Notes: generated by a model from the sequence alone, not told the origin. Positions 49,965 to 60,040 are shown, counted from the first letter of the stretch. The stretch is DNA of 64,000 nt from Novosphingobium sp. (GCA_017745295.1 JAGHZR010000005.1:124001-188000); one strand, 5' to 3'. Numbers and translations: made by a program.

Positions 49965-51955
49965 GAAAATCGCCCCTTTGCATCATGGTCGATCATAAGC
50001 TGACGCGCGGCGCGAACACATTGTTCGGGCTGGATGATGCCGAACCCGCAGTCGTTGACCCACTCAAACGTGCCGCCGGGCAGCGGCTGTGCCGTGGCCT
50101 TGAGGATGCCGACGATCTGCGCGGCGGTGAGGCGGGGTTCGGCCGCGAGCATGAGCCCCACTACGCCCGCCGCAAAAGGGCTCGCCATGCTGGTGCCAGT
50201 CATCGGAATCCACGGCTCGTCCGGCTCGCCGAAGCCATTGGCAGCGATGATGTCCGTGCCGGGCGCCGCTACGTCGGGTTTGGGACGGCCATCTCGGGTC
50301 GGGCCTTGGCTAGACGTGATGTGTGCCTTGCGCCCGATTTCGTCGAGGTTGGCTACGGAGACGATTCGATGGCCGCAGGCGAGCGCGCTGACCGAGGAAG
50401 CGTCGATGTTCGATCGCTCGGAAAAGAACGATGGCCAATAGTGTGTCCCGTCGCCGAGATCGGCAGGATCGTCCCGCTCGATCCAGGCATGAAACCGGCC
50501 GTCGCGAACGATCTGGCCGTGGAGGCGCACCAGCCACGTTCCGGCCGCGATCCCCACGACCGGGTCACCCATGAAGGGCGTCAGATACACCGAAATGTAG
50601 TTCGACCCGTTCGCCGCGTGGTGCAATTGGTTATAGATGCTGAGCACGGTGCGATCGCGCATCTGGAAGTTCTCAAGATACTCGCCCGGCCCGATCGGGC
50701 CGATCCACTCGCCATTTGGCGGCCGGATGCTGATCGCAAATCGGTCCTGTGGCTCGTACCAGAGTTCGAGTTCGTTTTCGGACGCATCGATGATGCGGTC
50801 GCCGATGACTTCCCATTCGATGTCATGTTCCAGCCCTTGGGCAGCGATACGTCCCGCGGCATGAATGCGGCCGAGCATGTAGCCAAGGTCGTCGGGGGCT
50901 TCCGGGCGCTCCTGCCCCGCATTGCCAGCCGCGATGCAGATTGCACGACCAGGTTCGGTCAACAGCGCATCGATCCAGCGGTCGAGCGGACTCGACCCAT
51001 CGTGAGCATGTCCGTTGGTGCCGAGGCTGATATTGATGGAAACCGGCCGGCCGGCGGCGACATTGATAAGATGGTAGATGGCATCAAGCAGGCGAGTCGA
51101 ATCATAGAATGACGTGCGCCGTTCGAGGTCACTGTCGGGCAACGAGACGAGAACAGCAGCAATTTCAGCTTTGCTGCAAACCCCGGTCCGGCCAGCGGCA
51201 ATACTCGCGACATGGGTGCCGTGCGAACCGACGATCATCTGCGATTGCGGTTCTAGGTCGTGCGGCGAGACCTTCACGGTCTTTGCATCGGCGAGCGCCT
51301 GGACCATATCGGCTCTGCTTATGAGGCGGCCATAATCTGAACCTTCGGGGAATGGTCCGTCACGGGCACCCTGATCCCAGATGCTCGTGAACCGTGGAGC
51401 GCCTTTGTCATCGACTAGGTCGGGATGCGTCCAATCGAAACCTTCTACGTCAATGATGCCAATGAGGACGCCGGCACCATCACCATGTTTCGCACGATCG
51501 GCGCTGATCGCCCGCTTGAGCGGTGCTGTGCTTGTCGCGCTCCCTTTGATCGGGCGTGGCACCTTGAGGGTTTCGGCGTGCTCGACGAACACCGTATCGA
51601 TATCACCAGCGAAATTCTCGGCCTCTTCGACCGAGACGCGACGCACGGCCAACGCCCCAAGGGTTCGTCCGTTGCCCGGTGGCAGCGGCCGTGCTGACTG
51701 GATGAATATGTTGAGTTCAGCGTTGCCCCAGCGGCCGGCGGGGTCGAGATCGTTGACCTTGGTGGCCCTGATCGACGCATCGGCCGGCGAGATCGCGCTC
51801 GCGAGAGGCGCCACAGCCTCCGCGATTTCCGGCTGGACGCTCAAGCAACCTTGAACTTCGGCCTTGGCTGCGAGAACCGTTATGTCGCTGTTCGCGAGAG
51901 AGCGAAGTTTGGGATGCATGCGCCGTTGGGCACGGGCCTCATAGTCTTCGGACAT
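49961..51955 (-). CDS. S8 (subtilisin-like) serine peptidase
   Basis: Apparent triad in context: GIIDVEGFDWTHPDL (Asp), VGSHGTHVASIAAG (His), GTSMASPFAAGV (Ser); no obvious signal peptide. Confidence 0.93.
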   Translation of the reverse strand: MSEDYEARAQRRMHPKLRSLANSDITVLAAKAEVQGCLSVQPEIAEAVAPLASAISPADASIRATKVNDLDPAGRWGNAELNIFIQSARPLPPGNGRTLGALAVRRVSVEEAENFAGDIDTVFVEHAETLKVPRPIKGSATSTAPLKRAISADRAKHGDGAGVLIGIIDVEGFDWTHPDLVDDKGAPRFTSIWDQGARDGPFPEGSDYGRLISRADMVQALADAKTVKVSPHDLEPQSQMIVGSHGTHVASIAAGRTGVCSKAEIAAVLVSLPDSDLERRTSFYDSTRLLDAIYHLINVAAGRPVSINISLGTNGHAHDGSSPLDRWIDALLTEPGRAICIAAGNAGQERPEAPDDLGYMLGRIHAAGRIAAQGLEHDIEWEVIGDRIIDASENELELWYEPQDRFAISIRPPNGEWIGPIGPGEYLENFQMRDRTVLSIYNQLHHAANGSNYISVYLTPFMGDPVVGIAAGTWLVRLHGQIVRDGRFHAWIERDDPADLGDGTHYWPSFFSERSNIDASSVSALACGHRIVSVANLDEIGRKAHITSSQGPTRDGRPKPDVAAPGTDIIAANGFGEPDEPWIPMTGTSMASPFAAGVVGLMLAAEPRLTAAQIVGILKATAQPLPGGTFEWVNDCGFGIIQPEQCVRAARQLMIDHDAKGRFS

Positions 51956-52442
51956 ATTAGATCCCCCGAGTCGAGTATGCCATCAGAAGCGTCGTCCATC
52001 TACTCTTAGCGGAGAGATTCCACGTAATGGACTCTATGGCAACAATAGAGCTTTTTTGGCCTAAAGGTTTCTTTCAGCATTCCCTCGATTGAAAGGGATT
52101 TTTCGTCCTTCTCTTGGGCGCGAGCCAGCAAGAAATATGGGCTGTTCTGCAATAGGTGGCTGAACGCTTCTGAGAAAGTCGGCCGTTCGCCGCCAATTCG
52201 GGGAACGGCTTGCTTTGGTCGCAGGTTGCCGGGAGAACGACAAACTGCACCTAGGCATCGCAATTTACCGGTCGAAGGGCAAAAACCGGTCACAAGTTGC
52301 ATGACCGTTCCATCATCACTTTTCGCCGTCCGTTTGCGCCCGTTCGATCGGGCCAAGTCAACGCAGGCGCTACGCTGGCCGCCTCGCTATCTCGCCAGTT
52401 GCCGCCATTGGGTTACTATGGCTAGACCGCAATAACCGCCCA

Positions 52443-53366
52443 TCAATGTGATAACGGGAAGGTGCCAGCGGTCTCTCCCAGTCGTCGGCACGCCAGTTCG
52501 CTGATTGCCGAATGCAACATCTCCACATGCCGATCTATCCAGGAAAGCTCATCATCATTTACCCGAAATCGCTGATCATACCGCGATTTCACGTAAGCAT
52601 TGTGGAGCAGCACAAAGCAGCGCCGCTCGAACCTCGTCTCATCCGGCCAGACTGATGCCAGCGCGGGAGCAAAATCCTCGCAGCGATCCCGAAGCCAGGT
52701 GAGGTTATGCGATCTCGGGCTGTCCCCAGTCATTACATATAGCCCCGCATGATAGAGGGCTTCAGTCGCCTGATGAAACTGGAACACCCCGCGATTGGTC
52801 CAGCCGCGTGCGCAGGCGATCCGTGCAAGCTCCAGAAACTCCGTGGCGTTTGTGAACCAGTATTCGAAGTGCGCGAGGCGCTCCTCCCGGATCGCGACGG
52901 AATCGCGTGGTTTGGGAGGAGCCAAAGAATGCCCCGGTAACTCGTAGAGCATCAGACCTTGCTGCACGGCGTCGCATAGGAACGACTTTCCAGCCAACAG
53001 ATCCTTATGAACCGACTGTATTCCGCGAACGGAAAGGCTCACGGGCGTTGTCAGGCGCCCCGCGATGGCGTGTTCACGCATAAGCCGATCGTCGGCATGC
53101 TTGCCAAAGTTCGATTGATCGACGATGCGATCGTCGTTCACGATCACAAGAATCGAGTACTTCGGCAAACGCCCACCCGGCAAAGGCTGGAACCCCACTC
53201 CCACCGCGTGCGCACCGAACAGGATGATTTTCAAGATGCGACCTTGTCGCTTCCATTTCTGCGTCGCCAGTGCAAGGGCATCCTCCATCTCCGCGAAGAG
53301 AATTGTAATGATCTGCGTGAGGTCATCTTGAGCTGTGCTCGGCAAATGATCTGTGAGTGTCAGCAT
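52443..53366 (-). CDS. Nucleotidyltransferase-HEPN fusion protein with degenerate NTase motif
   Basis: RILKIILFGAHAVGVGFQPLPGGRLPKYSILVIVND (diverged GS/DxD), HEPN-like FHQATEALYHAGLYVMTGDSPRSHNLTWLRDRCEDF...FERRCFVLLHNAYVKSRY. Confidence 0.8.
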   Translation of the reverse strand: MLTLTDHLPSTAQDDLTQIITILFAEMEDALALATQKWKRQGRILKIILFGAHAVGVGFQPLPGGRLPKYSILVIVNDDRIVDQSNFGKHADDRLMREHAIAGRLTTPVSLSVRGIQSVHKDLLAGKSFLCDAVQQGLMLYELPGHSLAPPKPRDSVAIREERLAHFEYWFTNATEFLELARIACARGWTNRGVFQFHQATEALYHAGLYVMTGDSPRSHNLTWLRDRCEDFAPALASVWPDETRFERRCFVLLHNAYVKSRYDQRFRVNDDELSWIDRHVEMLHSAISELACRRLGETAGTFPLSH

Positions 53367-53443
53367 CTTCCACCATCTATTGCACGCGCCCGCGTGCACA
53401 TAAAAACATAGCCAGACCCAACATGAAAGCGTTCTAATTCCAG

Positions 53444-53944
53444 TCAATTTGACTGAAATCGCGCCGCGACTTTGCGCGAAACCGCCAGAGCATAATCACG
53501 TTGTCTCCACGGCGTCGGACTGTGATAGGCACCAATCGCCTTCCAGTAGTTTCGATTGGCTCGCAGCTCGGTGAGAAAGATCCAGCGCGCCGCCTGAACA
53601 TTGAAGCACGCATCGCGAATGAGCCAGACCCTGACGATCGCCGGAGGGCGGCCGGTAAGCGCGGACAGACGGGGTATCCACCAGCTGTTTATCTGCATGG
53701 GGCCGAGGTCATGAGTACCGTTAGTATTGGGGACCTCGGCACCGATCCATCCGGCTTCCTGATCCCTGAGCCCCCAAAGGGTCCGTTCCAACCACGCCCG
53801 ACCGACAGCGGCGTGACGGATGCATTGCCCGATGGTCACTTCATGCTGCGGGCTCAAAGCGGGACGCGCTTCAACCTCGGTCGAGAACATGGCGGCGATC
53901 GTCAAGGCGAGCCCCGTTGCAGTTCTCGGACGGCTACCGATCAT
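53444..53944 (-). CDS. Lytic transglycosylase (SLT-like, conjugation-associated)
   Basis: QEAGWIGAEVPNTNGTHDLGPMQINSWWIPRL (DLGPMQIN SLT motif); signal peptide; adjacent to relaxase. Confidence 0.82.
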   Translation of the reverse strand: MIGSRPRTATGLALTIAAMFSTEVEARPALSPQHEVTIGQCIRHAAVGRAWLERTLWGLRDQEAGWIGAEVPNTNGTHDLGPMQINSWWIPRLSALTGRPPAIVRVWLIRDACFNVQAARWIFLTELRANRNYWKAIGAYHSPTPWRQRDYALAVSRKVAARFQSN

Positions 53945-56894
53945 GGCTTTCTCCCTTGCCGTGTACTGGATCTCCGCGACCCCGTGCGGGTGCGGGTGCG
54001 GGCTCGGAGGCGGTTTCGCTGCGGTCAGACCGATGGGACGTGAAAAGCGACTGCAACCAGGCATCGAAAAATACTGCGGCCGATCGCCCCCGGTCAGCGA
54101 GTTCTGCCGCGAGCCCATTAGGCTGACCACGCCGACCAGTATCGCGTAGCGCGGCCAACCGCTCCTTGCGCTGAACCCGCTCCTCGCTCTGCTCCTCGCG
54201 CAGACGCTCCCATCGCTTGGAATGCCGAGGCGCCCTTCCCTTCACGTTGTCCTTTTCGACGCGGTTGAGCCCCTCCAGTGCAGAGGTTTTTTCGCCCGAT
54301 CGACGCGAAAGAAGGTCTGCGAGCTTATCCTTGTCCTGGGTCCAAAGCTTCGCGCCGAACCGGGCGCGGGTGATGGCCGTGTAATAGTTCTGCCCGTTCA
54401 CCAAGGGCGAGCCGAGCGGCGCCAGGACGTAGACACGGTCGTAGGTCTTGGACTGGGCCGCGTAGATGGTCTCGGCATATCCGTGATCCCAGGTCTTATG
54501 GTGGGCCAGATCGATAGACTGGCGCCGTCCATCGGTATCCCAGCGGACCATTACTCGGGTGCCCTCGAGCGATTCCACCGTACCGCGCTCGGCATTCTTG
54601 ATGTCGAGGTCATGGCTCACCAGCCGCCACTGGATCCGATCTCCGCGTGCCAATTGGCGATCTTCCTCGTTGAAGACATTTAGCCGCTGCGGCTTTCCCA
54701 ACCGAGGATTCCAGCGGACGATGCGCCCTTGCTCGTCGGCAAGTTCAAGCACCTGCCGATCCGCATCGTCGACTACCATCCGCACGACCCGATACTCACC
54801 GTCCTTGGCGATTCCCAAGCGCGCAATACCGCGTGAAAAGGTCAGAACCTGGCCCCGGCTGTAAAACCGAGCGTAGCGTTTCTCGGCATCCGATAACCCC
54901 GCGGGTGCCAGGACCGTCATTCGCACATCGTCTGCCCCGATGGCGCCTTCGGCCCTAAGCGCCTCGCGCACCTTCGAGTTCACGATCAGGCGGGTCGCGT
55001 TATCGAGCACGAGAATATTCGTCGTCGCGCGCGTATCCGGCTTTAGGCGGGTCCACTCCCGTACCAGCCCCCCGGCGAGCTCTTCCGGCTTTTCCGAGAC
55101 CAGGACCTTGTCGAGATTGTCGAGCGAGCCCGCATAATCCCCCGCCCGGGCAAGCGCGACGGCTGCCTTCATCGCCCTGGTCTCCTGGCGGACAGACTGC
55201 ATCAGATCCACGCGAGAGAGTCCGAGTTGTTGCATCAGCCAGAACGGCTTGCCCTGTTCTATGGCTCCTGTCTGACGGTTGTCGCCAAGCAGGATGAGGC
55301 GAGCCCCTGACAGCCGGCTGATTTCGAGCAGACGGAGGGCCTGATGGTTGCCGAGCTGGCCAGCCTCATCGAGGATCAGCACGGAGTTCTCGTCGAGCTG
55401 GCGAGCTCCCCGCGCTAGAAGACTGGCGACGGTACGGCTTTCGATTCCGGCCCGCTTACCGAGCTCGGCAGCAGCGGACGATGTCGGCGCGAGAGCAATC
55501 ATCGCAAAGCGCTCGCCGGTGGCTTCGCGCAGCGCGCCGACCAAAGTCGATTTCCCTGCACCGGCAACGCCGTGGACCCCGACGAGCCGGTCCGGGCTGG
55601 TTCCCAGATGCAGAAGCCCTTTTGCCTGCTCCGGGGTCAAACCGTGCGCTTCACTCACCTCACGCAGCCGCGACTCGATGGCCAATGGTACTGCGTCGTT
55701 CAGGGCCAAGGCCAGATGATCGGATAGCGCGATTTCAAGGCGAGCCGTGCGCCGCGTTGTGCGGCCCCGCGTGAGAACCAGGTCTCCGGTCGGTCGCCGC
55801 ACTTCCAGGAGTTTGCGCCTTGCCTCGTGGTCCTCGGCAAAAGGCCTGATATCCGAGAGCCGCACCTCGCCAACATGGGAGGCGAGGCCCACCCGCAGGA
55901 GCTGACCCAGGTTATTCACCGCCTCGCGACCTTCCGAATGGCGCAGACCGAAAAGCATTGCGCGTGCCGCAATGGCCGGGGTCGGCACGAGCGTGCGGTC
56001 GCCGTTCTGCGATGCGGCTTGCTTCGTCTCGCCGAGCACACCGCGATGCGGCCCCAGCCGAACACCCCAGCTTGTTCGCAGTTCCTCAAGCGTGGCGCGC
56101 TTCTTGGCCCCTCGCGTCTCGTAGTATGACTTGCGCCGGGCTGCCTGCCCTTCCAGCCCATGCTCCCGCGCGTGCGCTTCTATCTGCTCGGCGCGCTGCG
56201 ACATTTCTCGAAGGAGATCCTGGGGAACGCCGCGGATCTCGAACAGCCCGCGACGGGGCTCGAAATCGACCTCGTAGCCAAACTCCCGGATACGGTGCGC
56301 GAGGTGGTTTCGATAGACCTGCCCCGCCACCATCTGCTCGCTGTACATGGCCCGGGTTTCAAGGCTCGCCATCAGACTGCTCGGGGCACGGTTGGTCATA
56401 TTCATGATGACGACGTGGGTATGGAGGTGGGGGTCGAGTTCGCGCGACGCATGCTCTGTGAAACGCGCATAAACGAGCCTGCCTGTCGTCTCGTGAACTA
56501 TCTCGCCCTCTGAGCGACGGCGAAGTGTCGCGTGCTCCTCAAGGTAACCCAGTGCCTCGGTGACTGCAGCCTCGTGGGCAGCGACGATGCGCTCATCGCC
56601 CATTACAAGAGCCATGATCGAGACGGACTTGGGTGCGTTGACCGCAAAGTCCCAGCCGGGATGATGCTCGACCGATCCGTCGCTTCGCCTGCGCCCCAGT
56701 TGCACCTCGCCGATCTTTCCTTCGAGCAATTCCCGAAAGGTATCTGGATCGACTTTTCCGGTGAGGCCAAGCTCCTCCGCGATGAGTCCACCCCACTCAG
56801 AGTGCTCGCCCTCGCCTTTCGTGTAGTAGTCGCCGACGGTGTAATACCGTGCGAGGTTCTTGGGTGTGCCCTTGAGACGGCGAGGATGGATCAT
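53934..56894 (-). CDS. MobF-type conjugative relaxase/helicase (TrwC/TraA-like)
   Basis: N-term LARYYTVGDYYTKGEGEHSEWGGLIAEELGL; HELDPHLHTHVVIMN-type three-His motif (ELDPHLHTHV); Walker A GVAGAGKST; YTAITRAR helicase motif. Confidence 0.95.
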   Translation of the reverse strand: MIHPRRLKGTPKNLARYYTVGDYYTKGEGEHSEWGGLIAEELGLTGKVDPDTFRELLEGKIGEVQLGRRRSDGSVEHHPGWDFAVNAPKSVSIMALVMGDERIVAAHEAAVTEALGYLEEHATLRRRSEGEIVHETTGRLVYARFTEHASRELDPHLHTHVVIMNMTNRAPSSLMASLETRAMYSEQMVAGQVYRNHLAHRIREFGYEVDFEPRRGLFEIRGVPQDLLREMSQRAEQIEAHAREHGLEGQAARRKSYYETRGAKKRATLEELRTSWGVRLGPHRGVLGETKQAASQNGDRTLVPTPAIAARAMLFGLRHSEGREAVNNLGQLLRVGLASHVGEVRLSDIRPFAEDHEARRKLLEVRRPTGDLVLTRGRTTRRTARLEIALSDHLALALNDAVPLAIESRLREVSEAHGLTPEQAKGLLHLGTSPDRLVGVHGVAGAGKSTLVGALREATGERFAMIALAPTSSAAAELGKRAGIESRTVASLLARGARQLDENSVLILDEAGQLGNHQALRLLEISRLSGARLILLGDNRQTGAIEQGKPFWLMQQLGLSRVDLMQSVRQETRAMKAAVALARAGDYAGSLDNLDKVLVSEKPEELAGGLVREWTRLKPDTRATTNILVLDNATRLIVNSKVREALRAEGAIGADDVRMTVLAPAGLSDAEKRYARFYSRGQVLTFSRGIARLGIAKDGEYRVVRMVVDDADRQVLELADEQGRIVRWNPRLGKPQRLNVFNEEDRQLARGDRIQWRLVSHDLDIKNAERGTVESLEGTRVMVRWDTDGRRQSIDLAHHKTWDHGYAETIYAAQSKTYDRVYVLAPLGSPLVNGQNYYTAITRARFGAKLWTQDKDKLADLLSRRSGEKTSALEGLNRVEKDNVKGRAPRHSKRWERLREEQSEERVQRKERLAALRDTGRRGQPNGLAAELADRGRSAAVFFDAWLQSLFTSHRSDRSETASEPAPAPARGRGDPVHGKGESHDR

Positions 56895-58930
56895 GCCGGC
56901 CTCGCGGTATCGCGCTCACCGGTATTGCGACCGTGTTGGCGCAAGCGAAAGTCTGCTGGCTTGCCGAGGAGTGCCAGCGGTTCAGCCTCGCGTGGCCCTA
57001 GTTCTGCCGAGCCCTTTCCTTCCTCCGGCATGGCTGTGGCTGGCGCTGGACATGCTTCCAAAGGAAGCATCGGCGAAGTTTCTCTATCCGCCGCCGGCTG
57101 TGCGCGGCGTTTGCCAGATCCCCTTTTCCGATCGGGCTCCGGCCGCTGGGGTTGCGATCTTTGTGGTTCCGGTTCGGGCGGCGATTCCTCCTCCCGAACG
57201 GAAAGGCGAACCGGGACGTCCAGCTTTTCCTCGAAGGCAACCGCAATGGACGGCACCCGATGGAAGCTGTCTTCGAAGCGCACGACGGGAAGATCCCGGC
57301 CGAAGCGCAAGTACCCAACGAGGTTCGGCAGGTTCGTCACCTCGGTGTGCATCACCAGCGGACGGGTCACCTGCATGCGCGAGAGATTCACGCCGTCGCG
57401 CATGTCGTTAACACCGTACGACATGCCCTCGTTGGCCTCGACCTGCTCGACCTGCCCGAGGTTCTCGCTGACGTGCTTCGCGGTGGGGGTGTCATTGGCC
57501 CGGAGCGCTACCCAGGTCGAACAGTAGCCGGTGATCGCCGCCGCATCCTGAATGCCGTAGGTAGCCTCCAGCTGCGGGTAGCTCTGGAAACCGAGAACAC
57601 CGCAGCCTCCGTACTTCCTGGCGCGCGCGAGAAAGTCCGAAAGCGAGGGGAGCTTATGGAGCGAGGGCAACTCGTCGACCACGCAATAAAGGCGTCGATT
57701 GCGGTCCGGCGACAGGCTCATAATCGCGCTGATCGCGATATCCAGCCAGACCGTGATCAGCGGGCGAAGCGAGGGCAACTGGTCGGCCTTCACGGTGATG
57801 AAAAGCCAGCTATCGTCCCTTTCGTTTGCCACCCAATCGCGGATCGAAAGCCCATCAGCGGTATCGTCGAGGTAGGAAAAGCTGCGCAGTACCGAGGCGA
57901 GTTCGGCCTGGATGCCAGCCGATGTCCGCTCACCTTCCGTTGAGATGAAGGCGGCCGCATCGGTACCGGCGGCGAAGGCAGCCAAGTCCTTCAGCTTGGA
58001 GCGCAGCAGTGTGTCGAGGAGGATCGATACGAGCGTGCGTTCCTGTCGCGCAAGCTTGCGCATGACGGCCACCAGGGTGCCACGCGCGGCCTTGGCCCAG
58101 AAGGGATCGCCGGACTTGTCGGGTATCGTGGACTCGGCGATCTGGTCATAATGGTAGTCGCGCGGGACATCGACCCAGGGCGACCAGCGGTCGGATCGGA
58201 CGTCGAGCGGATTGAGCAGGACGTCGATCCCGGGACGATAGAACTTCTCCACGAACGTGCCGGCAGTGTCGTAGACGATTGCACGGCGCCCCGCCGTCCG
58301 GATACCTGCGAGCATATTCACGATGATGTTTGTCTTGCCGGTTCCGGGAGCCCCGCAGATGAGGATGTGCTCCGGCTCGAAGGCATCGGGCACCCGGACA
58401 CCGCCGATCTCGAAGCTGCCCCGCGCCTGCGCCCATAGCGCCCGGCGGACCTGCCTGACGGTGCCGAAACGGGCCCCGCGCAGGAACTGGTTGGAGCCGA
58501 GCCCCCTCCCCGTCCGGGTGAAATAGAACCAGGCCCACAGCAGCATGGCGAGCGCGAAGACGCCTGAAATCGCCGCCCCGTGTAGAAGGTAGCCCTCAAA
58601 GGCGCCGAGTGTCTCACGCGCGACGTCCGCATCCATGAGTGCGGCGGGCGTCGTCCAATACTCCACCCCATGCTCAGACCTGAACAGCATGGGCGTCTGG
58701 TTTCCGGGAACCGTATCCCCCATGAGGAGAGCCTGACCTATCCTGGTCATGACGTATCGCTCGTACTCGCTGGAGCGTTCGAGCGCGTACCAGATGACGC
58801 CGCCGATCCAGACAACGAGGCCCGCCAGGCAAGTCTGGTAAAAGACCTGTGTCGTCATGCGCACGTTATGGACGATGGCCTGCCCGCCCCGGGTCCAGGA
58901 ACCGAGGGTGTCGTGCCGGAAGATACTCAC
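56891..58930 (-). CDS. Type IV coupling protein (TraD/TrwB family)
   Basis: HILICGAPGTGKTNIIVNML Walker A; LYCVVDELPSLHKLPSLSDFLARARKYGGCGVLGFQ; N-terminal TM; GTG start. Confidence 0.95.
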   Translation of the reverse strand: MSIFRHDTLGSWTRGGQAIVHNVRMTTQVFYQTCLAGLVVWIGGVIWYALERSSEYERYVMTRIGQALLMGDTVPGNQTPMLFRSEHGVEYWTTPAALMDADVARETLGAFEGYLLHGAAISGVFALAMLLWAWFYFTRTGRGLGSNQFLRGARFGTVRQVRRALWAQARGSFEIGGVRVPDAFEPEHILICGAPGTGKTNIIVNMLAGIRTAGRRAIVYDTAGTFVEKFYRPGIDVLLNPLDVRSDRWSPWVDVPRDYHYDQIAESTIPDKSGDPFWAKAARGTLVAVMRKLARQERTLVSILLDTLLRSKLKDLAAFAAGTDAAAFISTEGERTSAGIQAELASVLRSFSYLDDTADGLSIRDWVANERDDSWLFITVKADQLPSLRPLITVWLDIAISAIMSLSPDRNRRLYCVVDELPSLHKLPSLSDFLARARKYGGCGVLGFQSYPQLEATYGIQDAAAITGYCSTWVALRANDTPTAKHVSENLGQVEQVEANEGMSYGVNDMRDGVNLSRMQVTRPLVMHTEVTNLPNLVGYLRFGRDLPVVRFEDSFHRVPSIAVAFEEKLDVPVRLSVREEESPPEPEPQRSQPQRPEPDRKRGSGKRRAQPAADRETSPMLPLEACPAPATAMPEEGKGSAELGPREAEPLALLGKPADFRLRQHGRNTGERDTARPA

Positions 58931-59241
58931 GGGCGGTCCTGCTCGGGATCGAGCAGCCCCCTTTCGCGCAGGAGCCGCCGCGCTTCGCCAAGCCCCTCTT
59001 CCAGGATAGCAGGCGCGCGGACACCGACCGACTTGGCGAGGATCGCCAGGGTCTGGATCGCGGTCGCGTGGAGTTCGTCGAAACGGGCATGATAGCCCGT
59101 GGGATCGTTGCCCTCGAAGCGCTCGAGAACGTCGCGAATATAACCCGACGGAGTGGTGCCGAGCGTAGTTGCCTGATCGAGCACGCGCTCGAACAGGTCG
59201 TCGGCGAGACGGATTGTAATCCTTGCCATGCGCAGTTCCAT
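58927..59241 (-). CDS. Ribbon-helix-helix protein, probable relaxosome accessory
   Basis: MARITIRLADDLFERVLDQATTLGTTPSGYIRDVLERF RHH; 4-nt overlap with coupling protein. Confidence 0.75.
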   Translation of the reverse strand: MELRMARITIRLADDLFERVLDQATTLGTTPSGYIRDVLERFEGNDPTGYHARFDELHATAIQTLAILAKSVGVRAPAILEEGLGEARRLLRERGLLDPEQDRP

Positions 59242-59689
59242 GCTGCGCCGGCACGTGGTGAAGCCAAACTTGGATAGCAGGAAGCCACGGAATTCTCAAG
59301 GATTTGGGGTGTCCGACGCCGGTGACGTTCGGTGCCAAGGCCAAACAAGGACTTGCGCCGATCAAGCCGCGGCCCTGTCCGACAGATCCGACGTTCTGTG
59401 ACCTCGCGGCGGACGGATAGAGACGGCCGAAGCCCGCAGAAACGCTGGCGATTCGCGCAGCAGCACCCGTGCGTACGGTGCATTACAAACGCCCTCGCGG
59501 CGTGCGTCGCTGCTACGCAGCGGCTTGCCCGCTGCGCTGCCTCGTGCCGGAAGGCGCGGGGCTCCCCGGGAGGGGATCCCTTGTTCTTCGCGGGCCGCAG
59601 GCTCGCAGCAAATCCTGCCTTGCGCGCCAGGCGCATTTTCGGGAAGATCGCACCCGGCGGGCAGGCCTCCTCGAACGAGGAGACTATCA
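59242..59689. other. Candidate oriT region
   Basis: Noncoding divergent gap between RHH/coupling-protein genes and TraD-like gene; contains perfect 8-bp stem CGCAGCGG-CTTGC-CCGCTGCG at 59516-59536; no nic site identified. Confidence 0.4.
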
Positions 59690-60040
59690 ATGCCCAAGAT
59701 GTCCGAACGCGAGCGCCTCGCCAAGATCGAGAGCGACCAGAAAAAGCTAGCCGACGAAGCCGAGACGGTGCGGCGTACCCTGCGATCCAGCTACGGCGCG
59801 ATCTGCGGCGACCTTGCCGTCGAACGCCTGTCGGAACGTGAGTTCCGCGAGATCGTCGGTCACGCCATTAGGCTTGGCGGCGGCACAACGCTTGCTGCGC
59901 TAAAGGCGCTTTCGTCCGCCGCTCCTAAAACCCCTACTGCGCCGGAACGGCGTCCCAGCGACGAGCACGGCGGAGCCGCGCGCAGGAGGCCGGCGCCCGA
60001 CCAGGGCGCCGCATCGCCGGGCGACGGACCCGGCCTCTAG
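59690..60040 (+). CDS. TraD-family small conjugal transfer protein
   Basis: MSERERLAKIESDQKKLADEAETVRRTLRSSYGAICGDLAVERLSEREFREIVGHAIRLGG. Confidence 0.65.
   Translation: MPKMSERERLAKIESDQKKLADEAETVRRTLRSSYGAICGDLAVERLSEREFREIVGHAIRLGGGTTLAALKALSSAAPKTPTAPERRPSDEHGGAARRRPAPDQGAASPGDGPGL

Noticed and set aside
49985-51112. 375-aa plus-strand ORF within S8 protease gene
   Set aside because: Antisense to a peptidase with intact catalytic motifs
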